Shown here piece by piece: positions 1-9,386 of a stretch of DNA of 64,000 nt (its first letter is position 1; the number at the start of each line of letters is the position of its first letter). The translations under genes were made by a program, and so were the position numbers. The DNA is taken from positions 26,577 through 90,576 of the forward strand of contig JAGAIM010000062.1 of assembly GCA_017626555.1 (NCBI GenBank), in the 5' to 3' direction. The notes under the pieces were generated by a model. That model worked only from the letters and a program-made list of their open reading frames with translations. It made no database searches and was not told the origin of the DNA. This stretch comes from Bacteroidales bacterium (GTDB lineage Bacteria > Bacteroidota > Bacteroidia > Bacteroidales > UBA932).

Positions 1-2224
1 TCTCTGCAACATTCTTGGTCTTGCCGTCAACTGTAACATTATATGAAGCAGCATAGTCAACAGGATCCCAAGTGAGGGTGATTGTTTCTTCTGCACGCTC
101 ATTCACAGTAGTCTTGTCGATCTTTACAACAGGAGTTGCAAGTACGGTATTGATAACCTCGATATCGGAAGTCCACTGGAGGAATGTTATTGCTATAGGA
201 TCACATGCTGTGATGTAAATAGTAGATTCCTCAGTGATGTTAGGGAAAGTAACCTTCTGATACTCGGCGCCAACTGGAACAGAAGCAGAAACCTCACCAT
301 TAAGGCTTACTGTAAGATGCGAGTGGTCGCCAGCGAGCTCTGAAGCAGCAGTTGATACCACGATAGAACCTGGTTCATTAACCTTGATACCCATACCAGC
401 ATCAGTAGGAACACCTGCATCACCTACAGTAGACTTGCCTGTAAACTCAATCACACCACCACCAAGGTTGAACGGAGTGTCAGTCACATAGAAACGGATG
501 TTTCCACGCACCATATCCTTGTCAGCCTTGCCACGGAAAACAGTTGCATCATTAAGATCCCACGTTGTGATAGTAGACGTCACAGTCTGAGTAAGGTCTT
601 CCGGTACTTCAACATATGGCACAAGCCATCTTGGGTCACCGGCCTTAGCAGCGAGCACGGTCTCGTCTATGACATTGCATACTCCTCCAATATAATCCTT
701 ACATGGAGATGATTCCAGAACAGCTCCACCATTTGCAAGAAGCAACTCTTTGGAAGTTCCCAGCGGATCAGCTTCTGTATCGGAATTATAGAAGAAGTTA
801 TTGGCTACGAGAGTTGGAGCCTTGCATTTTGCATCGAGAATAAGGCCTTTCTCAGCTTTATACACATCAAGGAACAGATTAGATGTCATTTCAAACACTG
901 TAACATCCTTCTGGACGATGAAGAGACCGCCATCTGTAAGCTTACCATTAGTTACAACGGTGTTGTTCCTGAAGATGATTGAAGGAACAGCGCACTTATC
1001 TATTCTCAAGATATCACGGTGATTGTTTATAATCGTGTTATTCTCGATCAGAATGCTGTTACATGCTGTAGCATCTGCTCTGAATGAAGCGAAGTCCTGT
1101 GACGCAGATCCAATATTAGTAAAGATTGATTCTCTAAGTACAAGCGAACCGAGGGTGACACCCTTATTGTCATAGTATACATTCTTCGTATAATTGCTTA
1201 CTTCGCAGTTGAGTACTGTAAAGGATTCAATCTTATTGGTAACAACAGCCTCAGATATATCAATGATATTGCTTCTTTCGCCATATACCTGACCGGCTGA
1301 ACCATCAAGATGCAATTGCTCAAAATGGAACTTCGCGTCTGCTGTACCGCCATTCTTGAATTTGATGCTGACCAGGACATTCGGGAATTTTCCATCCTTG
1401 GATGTCTCGCCATACAGTTCAAGAGAGTGATTGATCTGCAACTCGCCTAACTCATATCTGATACCATCATTATATGGGAAAACAAATCTTGACTGACCGT
1501 CTGCAAGTGCCGCAGCAAAAGCTTCAGCCGACTCAACTCGAGTTACACCTTCAAGATCAGGCTGAGTCCATCCTGTAATCTGGCCGCGGTCTGCGCTCTT
1601 GAAATGAACAGCAAGCGTATACTTTACTGACGGGTTAAGACCTGTAACCTCAACCTGTGCAGCCTCTACAGCAGCAGCGTCAACGTCAAAGCGGGTGTAC
1701 TCTTCTTCAGCGTTGAGGGCAGGAGTAATGCGGATATGGTCTACTTCAGGGTCTTTTGTCCACTTGATGGTGATGGATGATGATGATCTGTCAACAAGTT
1801 CAGGATTGAGTGATGACTTGATTGCGTATGTCTGAAGAGGACGGTCATACATAGCCCAGTGCGAATCAGCAATTGCACCGTCTCCATTTACACCCTTGAC
1901 ACGTGCATAGTAAGTCATATCAGCCTCAAGATCTGCAGTATATGGAATTTCCTCTGCAGGAATGACAATGCTTTCCTCGAGAGCAGTCATCTGCTCGTCT
2001 GAATACAGTTCGAGAACGAACTCAGTAGCACCCTTGGACTTGGTCCAGGAGAACTCGATGAACTCTCCGTTGACAATCTTGGCAGAAAGTTCGGTAGGGG
2101 TCAGGCACCTTCCGAGAGCAACCTCGTCATTGATGTCCACCATTTCTTCCGCACAGCCAGTGAAGACTGAGCCGGCTGCAATGAGTGACAACCCCGCTAT
2201 AATGATTGAAAATATTCTTTTCAT
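1..2224 (-). CDS. DUF4957/DUF5123-like surface lipoprotein of the pectin locus (partial, C-terminus beyond window)
   Basis: The reading frame opens at the ATG at 2224 and stays open to the window edge, giving about 741 residues without a stop. The N-terminus is a lipoprotein signal with lipobox FTGC (Cys24). Two fibronectin-type-III-like repeats follow (about residues 38-220). Next comes a region rich in short Asn/Ile/Val repeats typical of a right-handed beta-helix, with phrases such as VLNCEVSNYTKN and IIFRNNTVV. Another FN3-like repeat starts near the cut end. This layout matches DUF4957/DUF5123 proteins often encoded beside SusCD in pectin loci, where they are thought to bind glycan at the cell surface. 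The gap to susD is 12 nt, so it is probably the last known gene of the operon. Binding to pectin is inferred from position; no catalytic motif was recognised. Confidence 0.8.
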   Translation of the reverse strand, partial: MKRIFSIIIAGLSLIAAGSVFTGCAEEMVDINDEVALGRCLTPTELSAKIVNGEFIEFSWTKSKGATEFVLELYSDEQMTALEESIVIPAEEIPYTADLEADMTYYARVKGVNGDGAIADSHWAMYDRPLQTYAIKSSLNPELVDRSSSSITIKWTKDPEVDHIRITPALNAEEEYTRFDVDAAAVEAAQVEVTGLNPSVKYTLAVHFKSADRGQITGWTQPDLEGVTRVESAEAFAAALADGQSRFVFPYNDGIRYELGELQINHSLELYGETSKDGKFPNVLVSIKFKNGGTADAKFHFEQLHLDGSAGQVYGERSNIIDISEAVVTNKIESFTVLNCEVSNYTKNVYYDNKGVTLGSLVLRESIFTNIGSASQDFASFRADATACNSILIENNTIINNHRDILRIDKCAVPSIIFRNNTVVTNGKLTDGGLFIVQKDVTVFEMTSNLFLDVYKAEKGLILDAKCKAPTLVANNFFYNSDTEADPLGTSKELLLANGGAVLESSPCKDYIGGVCNVIDETVLAAKAGDPRWLVPYVEVPEDLTQTVTSTITTWDLNDATVFRGKADKDMVRGNIRFYVTDTPFNLGGGVIEFTGKSTVGDAGVPTDAGMGIKVNEPGSIVVSTAASELAGDHSHLTVSLNGEVSASVPVGAEYQKVTFPNITEESTIYITACDPIAITFLQWTSDIEVINTVLATPVVKIDKTTVNERAEETITLTWDPVDYAASYNVTVDGKTKNVAE

Positions 2225-2236
2225 AGTGGTCATATA

Positions 2237-4114
2237 TTAAAATCCGTAGTCATTGAAGAGTGTTCCCTGGCTGTTCACAAGAGTTGCCTCAGGAATAGGC
2301 CACCACTGTCTGGTATCAGGGTCAATGTCATAGAAAGAATCAAGTTTCTCCTGAGCAGACTCGCTGTATGTACCGGTTTCCTCGCTGGTAAACTTGAAGT
2401 AAGTTACAACTTTACCATCTGAATTGGTGTAGCACTCCCAACCTTCTCCTTCCGGTGCAGCGTCTGTAGTTGCAAGCTCATTGTAGCCGTATGTCTCGAT
2501 AGAGCCGTCTGCAGCATATCTGTACCATACTGCAGGACCGAACTGTGTACCGATGTTGTCCATCCAAGCCTTGAGTTCTGCCTTTGATTCATCAATCTTT
2601 GTCTTGAGAAGATTCCAACGGATAAGATCCTGCTTGCGGAGCATCTCACCGACGAATTCAAGAGCACGCTCATTTACAATAGCATTGAAGATTGCATCCT
2701 GACCGCTGAGTCCGTTAACGTATGACGATGCAAGTCCTTCATTGCCCTTATATGCTCTCTGACGCACCTGGAGGAGACACTGCTTTGCAAACGACTCATC
2801 TCTTCCGCCGCAGGCTGGATCGTTAGCGATCTCGGCAGCCATAAGGAGAATGTCCGAATACCTCATATATATAGGCTTGATACCATCGTCATTACCTCCG
2901 TTATATGGAGACTTGGTCTGCCACTCAAGACGGAATTTACCGAAATACCAATCATTCGGACCGGCAAGAGCAGGAATATTCTTTCCTTCTTTGCCGAGAA
3001 CCCACTTCCAGTTCACGCAACTGAGGTCACGACGTACATCTTCATCCTCATATTTCCAATAGAGGGTAGGAACAGGGCCTGCAGTTCCTCCACGGTTTGA
3101 AGTAGGACCCTGTGACCAGTCTGGATTACCATCTGTCCTGATTGCGAAAGTATAGTTCCAACGACCGCGTGTATCTGAAGAAGGAATAACATAGATTACT
3201 TCCTTGCCAGCAGCGATATCCATATTATTGAATTCCTTCCACAACTGTGTATAGTCCATAAGAGAGAGACCTGCATTGGCAATTACATCCTTGAGGGCTG
3301 CGAGAGCCTTTGGATAAAGTACCTCCTTCTGGAGTTCAGGATCGTTGGAAAGTCTTACAGAACCGATATTGCCTGTTCCGACAGTACCTTCGTCAGGACG
3401 AAGCGAATAGCCTGAAGCAGCGAGTGCAAGTCGTGCATAGAGACCCTTTGCAAATGCAAGGCTAGGACGGTCTGTGGTAGCAGTTGCTGCGCTCTGAAGA
3501 GGCCATTTCATATAATTGAAAGCCTCTTCAAGATCTGCAAGAAGTTGCTTGTAGATCACGTCCTTATCCGATTTGTTGATGTAGATTGTCTCTGCATCGA
3601 TAGGAGCGAAACGTGCAGGAACCTCACCGTATGCCTTAAGAAGTTCGGTATAAAGAAGTGCACGTGCAGTGAGAGCCTCACCGAGAAGTTCTGCCATATC
3701 GGCATTTGCCTCTGGATTACCGTACTGACGGATACCTCTGATGGCAAGATTTGCTCTCTCGATACCACCCATCAGTTCATTGTAAGGACCGTTTGCCAGG
3801 TTAAGTTGGCCATTGGTCGGAGTGATGGAATATCTTGCAATGCTTGACTTCTCGTCTGCAGTAGTATTGTTGTAAAGTTCGATATCGGTATTGAAACCAT
3901 ACCAAGGAAGGTAGCGTCCACGATGGCAGTTCGTATGACCGAACACCTCGTAGATTCCGAATACATTGTATTCTGCAAGAGTGTAGTTGGAGAACACAAC
4001 CGACTCATCGAATGATGACTGGGTCGGTGTCTTGAGGCCATCCTCGGTACAAGAAGTCAGAGACGCAGCCGCAAGCATTCCTACACCAATTAATATTTTA
4101 TTGATCAGTTTCAT
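2237..4114 (-). CDS. SusD/RagB-like outer-membrane glycan-binding lipoprotein
   Basis: This 625-residue protein starts with a lipoprotein signal ending in LTSC (Cys22). A SusD N-terminal region follows with TPR-like helices, for example AEALTARALLYTELLKAYGEVP. The C-terminal half has the family pattern RYSDILLMAAEIAND and NAIVNERALEFVGEMLRKQDLIRWNLL, and the end is the usual WWPIPEATLVNSQGTLFNDYGF-type tail. The length is normal for the family. It lies 12 nt downstream of susC on the same strand. SusD proteins cap the SusC barrel outside the cell and deliver oligosaccharides to it; here the likely ligands are pectin oligomers, judging from the neighbouring pectinases. Confidence 0.95.
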   Translation of the reverse strand: MKLINKILIGVGMLAAASLTSCTEDGLKTPTQSSFDESVVFSNYTLAEYNVFGIYEVFGHTNCHRGRYLPWYGFNTDIELYNNTTADEKSSIARYSITPTNGQLNLANGPYNELMGGIERANLAIRGIRQYGNPEANADMAELLGEALTARALLYTELLKAYGEVPARFAPIDAETIYINKSDKDVIYKQLLADLEEAFNYMKWPLQSAATATTDRPSLAFAKGLYARLALAASGYSLRPDEGTVGTGNIGSVRLSNDPELQKEVLYPKALAALKDVIANAGLSLMDYTQLWKEFNNMDIAAGKEVIYVIPSSDTRGRWNYTFAIRTDGNPDWSQGPTSNRGGTAGPVPTLYWKYEDEDVRRDLSCVNWKWVLGKEGKNIPALAGPNDWYFGKFRLEWQTKSPYNGGNDDGIKPIYMRYSDILLMAAEIANDPACGGRDESFAKQCLLQVRQRAYKGNEGLASSYVNGLSGQDAIFNAIVNERALEFVGEMLRKQDLIRWNLLKTKIDESKAELKAWMDNIGTQFGPAVWYRYAADGSIETYGYNELATTDAAPEGEGWECYTNSDGKVVTYFKFTSEETGTYSESAQEKLDSFYDIDPDTRQWWPIPEATLVNSQGTLFNDYGF

Positions 4115-4126
4115 ATCTGTGCTGTT

Positions 4127-7100
4127 TTAGAAAGTAATATTGACACCGACTACATAACCCCTGCTCTTTGGATAAGCCGAGCAGTCAACACCTGGAGTAA
4201 GAGGAGTCTTACGTCTTGTGTCAACTTCTGGGTCGTAACCTGAATAATTGGTGAGGCAGAAGAGGTTGGTACCTGTAACGTAAACGCGTAACTTCTGCAT
4301 CTTTATCTTCATAGTCCACTTCTGAGGAAGTGTATATCCGATGGTTGCAGACTGAAGGCGGAGGAATGAACCGTCCTCAACAGCCCAATCAGAGAAGATA
4401 GCCTTATTTACACCTGGGTTCCACATTGTGGTACCGGCATTGACCTCTACAAGACGGTCAGGATCAGTGATTTCTTCACCTGTAGCCCAATCTATGTTGG
4501 TCCAACGGTTCTCTACATTGACAGAAGTCAGGAGGTTACGGTTGGAGTACTTACGTGAGTGGCTGAACTCGATCTTGTTGGCATTGTAGATATTGTTGCC
4601 GAACACGTAGTTGAAGTTAGCAGAGAAGTCGAATCCGTAGAGATAACCAGAAAGGTTGAAACCTCCGATGCCGAGAGGCTGGGCATTTCCAATGATTGTC
4701 TTGTCATCGACAGTAATCTTACCATCACCGTTCATATCCTTGAGTTTCATAGCACCTGGACGGAAGAATTCCTTTCCAAGCACATCCGATGCATCGATTG
4801 TACCCTCGTTTGCTACCCAAGCAGAACCATCGTATGTGAATTCGTCAACAGAGTAACGTCCGTCAGACTCATATCCATACATATCACCAAGAGGACGGCC
4901 TACAGTCACAACATAGTCAGGACCGATCTCAGTAGATGCCCACTCTGAAGTAGCCTCGATCTTTTCAAGACCTCCAAGACTTGTAACCTTGTTCTCGTTG
5001 ATACTGATATTGCCACCGACTGTGAGGCCGAAATTCTTCTTCTCAAAAATAACGAAGTTCACTGAAGCCTCGAAACCACGGTTCTGAACAGATCCAAGAT
5101 TGCGGTACTGATAGTCATATCCTGAACCCGCTACAGGGAACTGGATGAGAAGGTCATTGGTAGTATTGTGATAAACCTCGAAGGATCCGTTGATACGGCT
5201 TCTGAGGAATGAGTAATCGAGACCTATATTATGAGATATAGTGGTTTCCCAGGTAAGGTCAGGGTTCGGCATAATTGACTTGCCTCCAACGGAAGTCGTT
5301 CCCCACCAGGTGTTACCCATAGAGATCCACTGGGTATTGTTCGCCTGGAAAAGAAGTGAAGAAACGTTTGAAGGGATGTTGTTGTTACCTGCAGTACCGT
5401 AACTGTAACGGAGTTTGAGGTTGTCAAGCCAAGAAGAAGCATTCTGCATCCAAGGCTCGTTGGAAATGGTCCAGGATGCTGCTGCTGAAGGGAATACTCC
5501 CCACTGATTACCCTTCTCAAACTTTGAAGAGCCATCGGCACGGACTGTAGCAGAGATTGCATATCTGCCTCCGAACTCATAGTTTGCTCTTCCGAAGAAT
5601 GAAAGCAACTGGCCATCCGGATTATAGAAATTATTGGATGCTACAGGAGTACCCGATGCCATAAAGTTCCACGCCATCTGCGAATCAAAGAATTCAGGGA
5701 ATCCCTCGATAGTTGAAGAAAGGGTATTGGACTTGGTAAGGATATACTCCTGACCTACAAGAAGGTCGAGTTTGTGATTGTCATTGTTGAACACCTCTGC
5801 AAAATTGTAATTGAGAGTGTTTGTTGTGCGGTACTTTGTACGGAACGCATTCTTGTACTGGGTTGCCGGCTGGCCCTTGATGGTAGCGGAGTTACCCACA
5901 TAATAAGTCGTCAGACCGTAGAAACGATTGTCTTCCTGTGAATAGTCATCGATACCACCTTCCACTTTAAGGTTGAGATTCTTGATGATATGCCAGGTCA
6001 CAGCACCGTTGAGAGTCCAGTTCTTACGGATCCTCTTGTTATCATTGTCTGTAACAGACTTAAGAGGCGGAGCATTGTCGCCATAGTCCTCAGCGAGGTC
6101 CGAATCTGTAGCGACACCTGTTATAGGGAACGGTGTATATTGAACTGCGTGCTTGAGTCGTCCGTTGCTTGAAGTCGATCCTCCGTCGTTCATAGAGTTC
6201 GCACCTGCACCCAAAACCTCAGTGCGCGAATACCTTGCATTGATATCAACTGTTATCTGCTTGATTGGCTTGTACTGAGTCTTGAAGTTAAGGTTGTCAC
6301 GCTTATAGTCAGAGCCGATCATAATGGCCTTGTCACCAACGTGAGCATAACTTGCAGTCCATTTCACCTTGTCTGTAGAACCGGAAACTGAAATGTTCTG
6401 ATTGAAGGTTGTTCCGACATTTCCGAATACCTTTTTTACCCAGTCGTTCTTCTCGACATTCTTATAAAGGTCAATATCTTCGAAAACGCCGAATACTTTG
6501 ATGAAATCATCATCTACCCTGTCTCTGAGCACAGCAAGTTCATACTGATTCTGGACGAAATCGTATGGAGATCCGGTCTCGATAGCATCTGCATTTGCCA
6601 TAGTCTTCTGACCCCAGTAAGCATTGTAACTTACTGATATCTTGCCAGATGCGCCTGATTTGGTAGTAACGAGAACTACGCCGTTCGCACCACGTGAACC
6701 GTAAATTGCTGTCGAGAATGCATCCTTGAGCACGTCAATGGACTGGATATCTGAAGCAGGAATGTCCGATATGCTTTCAACAGGAAATCCGTCAACGATG
6801 TAGAGAGGTGAAGCATCCTGAGTGATGGAACCGCCTCCACGTACACGAATCTTGATCTCGGCATCCGGGTCACCCTCTGTTGTGGTAACCTGTACTCCGG
6901 CCATCTTACCTGTAAGAGCCTCGCCTACAGTAGCGACCGGAACCTGTGTAAGAGCATCACTGCCCACTGAGGTTACAGAACCCATCAGGTCGCGACGTTT
7001 CACTGTCGCATAACCGATCACGACTGTCTCATCCAGGAAGTTTGCATCCTCTTCCAGAGTTACATCGATGGTCGTGCTGTTGCCGATCACCACTTCCTTG

Positions 7101-7345
7101 GTAGCCATACCGATCATAGAGAATACCAGAGTCTTGCCTTTGGCATCAGGAACATCGATGACATAGTCACCGTCAACTCCTGTAGAAACTCCCAACGTTG
7201 TGCCGTCCACGAAAACGGATACGCCTATCAGCGGTTCACCGTTCACGTCTGACACGACACCTCTGATCTCCTGAGCATTCGACGCAAACACTGTTGCGAA
7301 AAGCCCCAAGATCAGCAGAGAAATCTTGTATGTCAGATTTTTCAT
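4127..7345 (-). CDS. SusC/RagA-like TonB-dependent outer-membrane transporter
   Basis: The start at 7345 (MKNLTYKISLL) is preferred over an upstream in-frame ATG at 7399 because it opens directly into a signal peptide cleaved around residue 24, giving 1072 residues. A carboxypeptidase-regulatory-like domain (about 26-105) is followed by a TonB-box region with DETVVIGYATVKR. The plug domain has the SusC hallmarks SPLYIVDGFPV and AIYGSRGANGVVLVTTK. The rest is a beta-barrel ending in VVGVNITF with a terminal Phe for BAM insertion. The gene is paired with susD 12 nt downstream. The 182 nt upstream (7346-7527) is the largest gap in the locus and could hold an internal promoter or regulator site; only a weak TATTTTCG element was seen there (minus strand). 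Confidence 0.96.
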   Translation of the reverse strand: MKNLTYKISLLILGLFATVFASNAQEIRGVVSDVNGEPLIGVSVFVDGTTLGVSTGVDGDYVIDVPDAKGKTLVFSMIGMATKEVVIGNSTTIDVTLEEDANFLDETVVIGYATVKRRDLMGSVTSVGSDALTQVPVATVGEALTGKMAGVQVTTTEGDPDAEIKIRVRGGGSITQDASPLYIVDGFPVESISDIPASDIQSIDVLKDAFSTAIYGSRGANGVVLVTTKSGASGKISVSYNAYWGQKTMANADAIETGSPYDFVQNQYELAVLRDRVDDDFIKVFGVFEDIDLYKNVEKNDWVKKVFGNVGTTFNQNISVSGSTDKVKWTASYAHVGDKAIMIGSDYKRDNLNFKTQYKPIKQITVDINARYSRTEVLGAGANSMNDGGSTSSNGRLKHAVQYTPFPITGVATDSDLAEDYGDNAPPLKSVTDNDNKRIRKNWTLNGAVTWHIIKNLNLKVEGGIDDYSQEDNRFYGLTTYYVGNSATIKGQPATQYKNAFRTKYRTTNTLNYNFAEVFNNDNHKLDLLVGQEYILTKSNTLSSTIEGFPEFFDSQMAWNFMASGTPVASNNFYNPDGQLLSFFGRANYEFGGRYAISATVRADGSSKFEKGNQWGVFPSAAASWTISNEPWMQNASSWLDNLKLRYSYGTAGNNNIPSNVSSLLFQANNTQWISMGNTWWGTTSVGGKSIMPNPDLTWETTISHNIGLDYSFLRSRINGSFEVYHNTTNDLLIQFPVAGSGYDYQYRNLGSVQNRGFEASVNFVIFEKKNFGLTVGGNISINENKVTSLGGLEKIEATSEWASTEIGPDYVVTVGRPLGDMYGYESDGRYSVDEFTYDGSAWVANEGTIDASDVLGKEFFRPGAMKLKDMNGDGKITVDDKTIIGNAQPLGIGGFNLSGYLYGFDFSANFNYVFGNNIYNANKIEFSHSRKYSNRNLLTSVNVENRWTNIDWATGEEITDPDRLVEVNAGTTMWNPGVNKAIFSDWAVEDGSFLRLQSATIGYTLPQKWTMKIKMQKLRVYVTGTNLFCLTNYSGYDPEVDTRRKTPLTPGVDCSAYPKSRGYVVGVNITF

Positions 7346-7527
7346 AAAAGAAATTGTTTGGTTAGTATTTAGTTTGTTAATTATGAATATTGCGTTCATT
7401 ATTGCGCCCCAGACAAGTCAGGAGACAATTTTCATAATGCGAAAATACCAATTATGGAGCAAGGGGGTTGGGAAATTTTATCGCATTATTTGTACTTTTT
7501 GACAGGCCGCATATTTTCCGTGCCCGT

Positions 7528-9378
7528 TCACGACATTTTCTTGTATTCGCCCCCTGCATTCTGCTTTTCCACAATGTCACGCACGAGATAATGAAGATAC
7601 ATTTCGAGATTAGTATATCTCTTGAATGAGTCAAGCGTAAAAGCATTGCCGTCGGATGCATCGGATTTGTCAAGACCGAATTCCTTTTCAAACCAGTCAG
7701 GCATTCCGTCGCCATCGGCATCGGTCGCTAGAGCAGAGTCTGATGATGAGGCTGAATATTCCGGCCATCCGCCGACTGCCGTCTGAGTGTCGATGATGCC
7801 TCCTTTTGATCCGTTGCCTCCGTCTGTGAATGTCGCATTTCCATTCACTGCATCTGAACATATCCTCGTATCGACTGCATCACGCACAAGCGACGCACCG
7901 GCGTATGAGCATATCTGCTGAAAAGAAAGTTCTGCAGAATGCGTCGTGGTGTAAACTGCTTCTCCGGAAGGACCCGCAATATCAAGTTCCGACTGAAGGA
8001 GGCTGTTATAATTTCCGTATGACGAGCCATTGTGCCAATATACCGAAGATACACTATTGTCCATATCAGGGTGAGCAGTATTGACATTGCCCGACAGATA
8101 CATTTCGGCATAATTGTCTGCATATACAGTTCCGTCCTTGACATACGATCCGTATGCATCGACAAAATACTTCCTGTCAGAAGAGGCAGGACCAGGTTTG
8201 TAATAGTTGTTCACTATATTGAACCATCCGTTTTCTCCTCCGTATGTATGGTTCGAGCCCCAGTTATATACAGCATTGCATCTGTAATCGACATTACCTC
8301 TGTGAGTCTCGACATAATTTCCATATATCTGCGGATGGTCTATACGCGGATTACGGCTGTCGTGGTGGGCAAGAAGATTATGATGGAATGATGCATCCTT
8401 TCCGCCCCAGATTCCTCCATAGCCGTGTTTTCCCTTTCCGTGTATGGAATTCCTCAGACTCTCTGCTATTACGCACCATTGCATTGTGAAATTGCAATTT
8501 GCATAGAATGAAGCGCATTCATCGGTACACCAGGACATAGAACAATGGTCAATAATGATATTGTCGAAATACCTGCCCCAGACAGCATCTCCTTCATTCT
8601 TCTTCTCATCACCCATACGGAAACGCACGAAACGGATGATGACATTGGAGGAGCCCAGTTGAGTAGAGAAATTCTTCAGGCAGATGCCATCTCCCGGAGC
8701 AGTCTGTCCCGCTATGGTCACATCTCCCTTATTTATCTTCAGGGTGGAATTCAATTCGATTATTCCGGCCACATCGAATACGATAGTCCTCGCCCCAGAT
8801 TCAGACAGAGCAGCGCGAAGAGAGCCGGGTCCTGAATCATTCAGATTGGTTACGTGTATCACCTTACCTCCTCGGCCACCTGTAGCGAACATTCCTCCAC
8901 CTTCCGCTCCAGGGAACGCAAGTACCTGTCCGTGAGCATCTTCGTACGCCGGTATCTTGAACTGAGCATAATATTCATTAGGCGTAGGCTGAGGAAGCGG
9001 TTCCGGCTCAGGTTCTTCTCCCGGGTCCAATGTACTTGCTGACAATACGGCCGAGTATGGAGAATCCTGATCACCTGATCTGACTCTTACCTTGAATGAG
9101 TATGCAGTGGCCGGAACAAGGCCATCGTACCTGATGGAGGCCTCCTTTGTGGTCGTCTGCCCTCCAGGGAGCAGCACTCCGTCTGCATCCTCAAGTCTTG
9201 TTACATAATAATCGGCTCCGTCCACCTCATTCCAGGAGAAGAAGAGAGAAGTCTGAGTCGCTCTCTCACACTTCACATCTGTGGGAGCCTGGATCTCCTG
9301 AGGAACTACAGGATCATCAGGGTGGCAGGCAACCAGAATGGCAAGAAAAACTAATGATATTGATTTATACAATTTCAT
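7528..9378 (-). CDS. Surface lipoprotein PL1-family pectate lyase with N-terminal FN3 domain
   Basis: This 616-residue protein has a lipoprotein signal with lipobox LVAC (Cys18) and an FN3-like domain (about 33-120). The PL1 parallel beta-helix begins at FPGAEGGGMFATGGRGGKVIHV. Pectate-lyase motifs are clear: IIIDHCSMSWCTDECASFY (Ca-binding acidic residues) and SRNPRIDHPQIYG (catalytic Arg region). Near the C-terminus DADGDGMPDWFEKEFG is an acidic, calcium-binding-type loop like those in thrombospondin-3 or dockerin repeats. The lyase domain is a close paralogue of the C-terminal half of the gene 8 nt upstream. It should cut de-esterified homogalacturonan by beta-elimination, probably at the cell surface. 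Confidence 0.92.
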   Translation of the reverse strand: MKLYKSISLVFLAILVACHPDDPVVPQEIQAPTDVKCERATQTSLFFSWNEVDGADYYVTRLEDADGVLLPGGQTTTKEASIRYDGLVPATAYSFKVRVRSGDQDSPYSAVLSASTLDPGEEPEPEPLPQPTPNEYYAQFKIPAYEDAHGQVLAFPGAEGGGMFATGGRGGKVIHVTNLNDSGPGSLRAALSESGARTIVFDVAGIIELNSTLKINKGDVTIAGQTAPGDGICLKNFSTQLGSSNVIIRFVRFRMGDEKKNEGDAVWGRYFDNIIIDHCSMSWCTDECASFYANCNFTMQWCVIAESLRNSIHGKGKHGYGGIWGGKDASFHHNLLAHHDSRNPRIDHPQIYGNYVETHRGNVDYRCNAVYNWGSNHTYGGENGWFNIVNNYYKPGPASSDRKYFVDAYGSYVKDGTVYADNYAEMYLSGNVNTAHPDMDNSVSSVYWHNGSSYGNYNSLLQSELDIAGPSGEAVYTTTHSAELSFQQICSYAGASLVRDAVDTRICSDAVNGNATFTDGGNGSKGGIIDTQTAVGGWPEYSASSSDSALATDADGDGMPDWFEKEFGLDKSDASDGNAFTLDSFKRYTNLEMYLHYLVRDIVEKQNAGGEYKKMS

Positions 9379-9386
9379 ATTCGTTG

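Noticed and set aside
7346-7399. N-terminal extension of SusC from an upstream ATG.
   Set aside because: The extra 18 residues precede a complete signal peptide; the start at 7345 explains export better.
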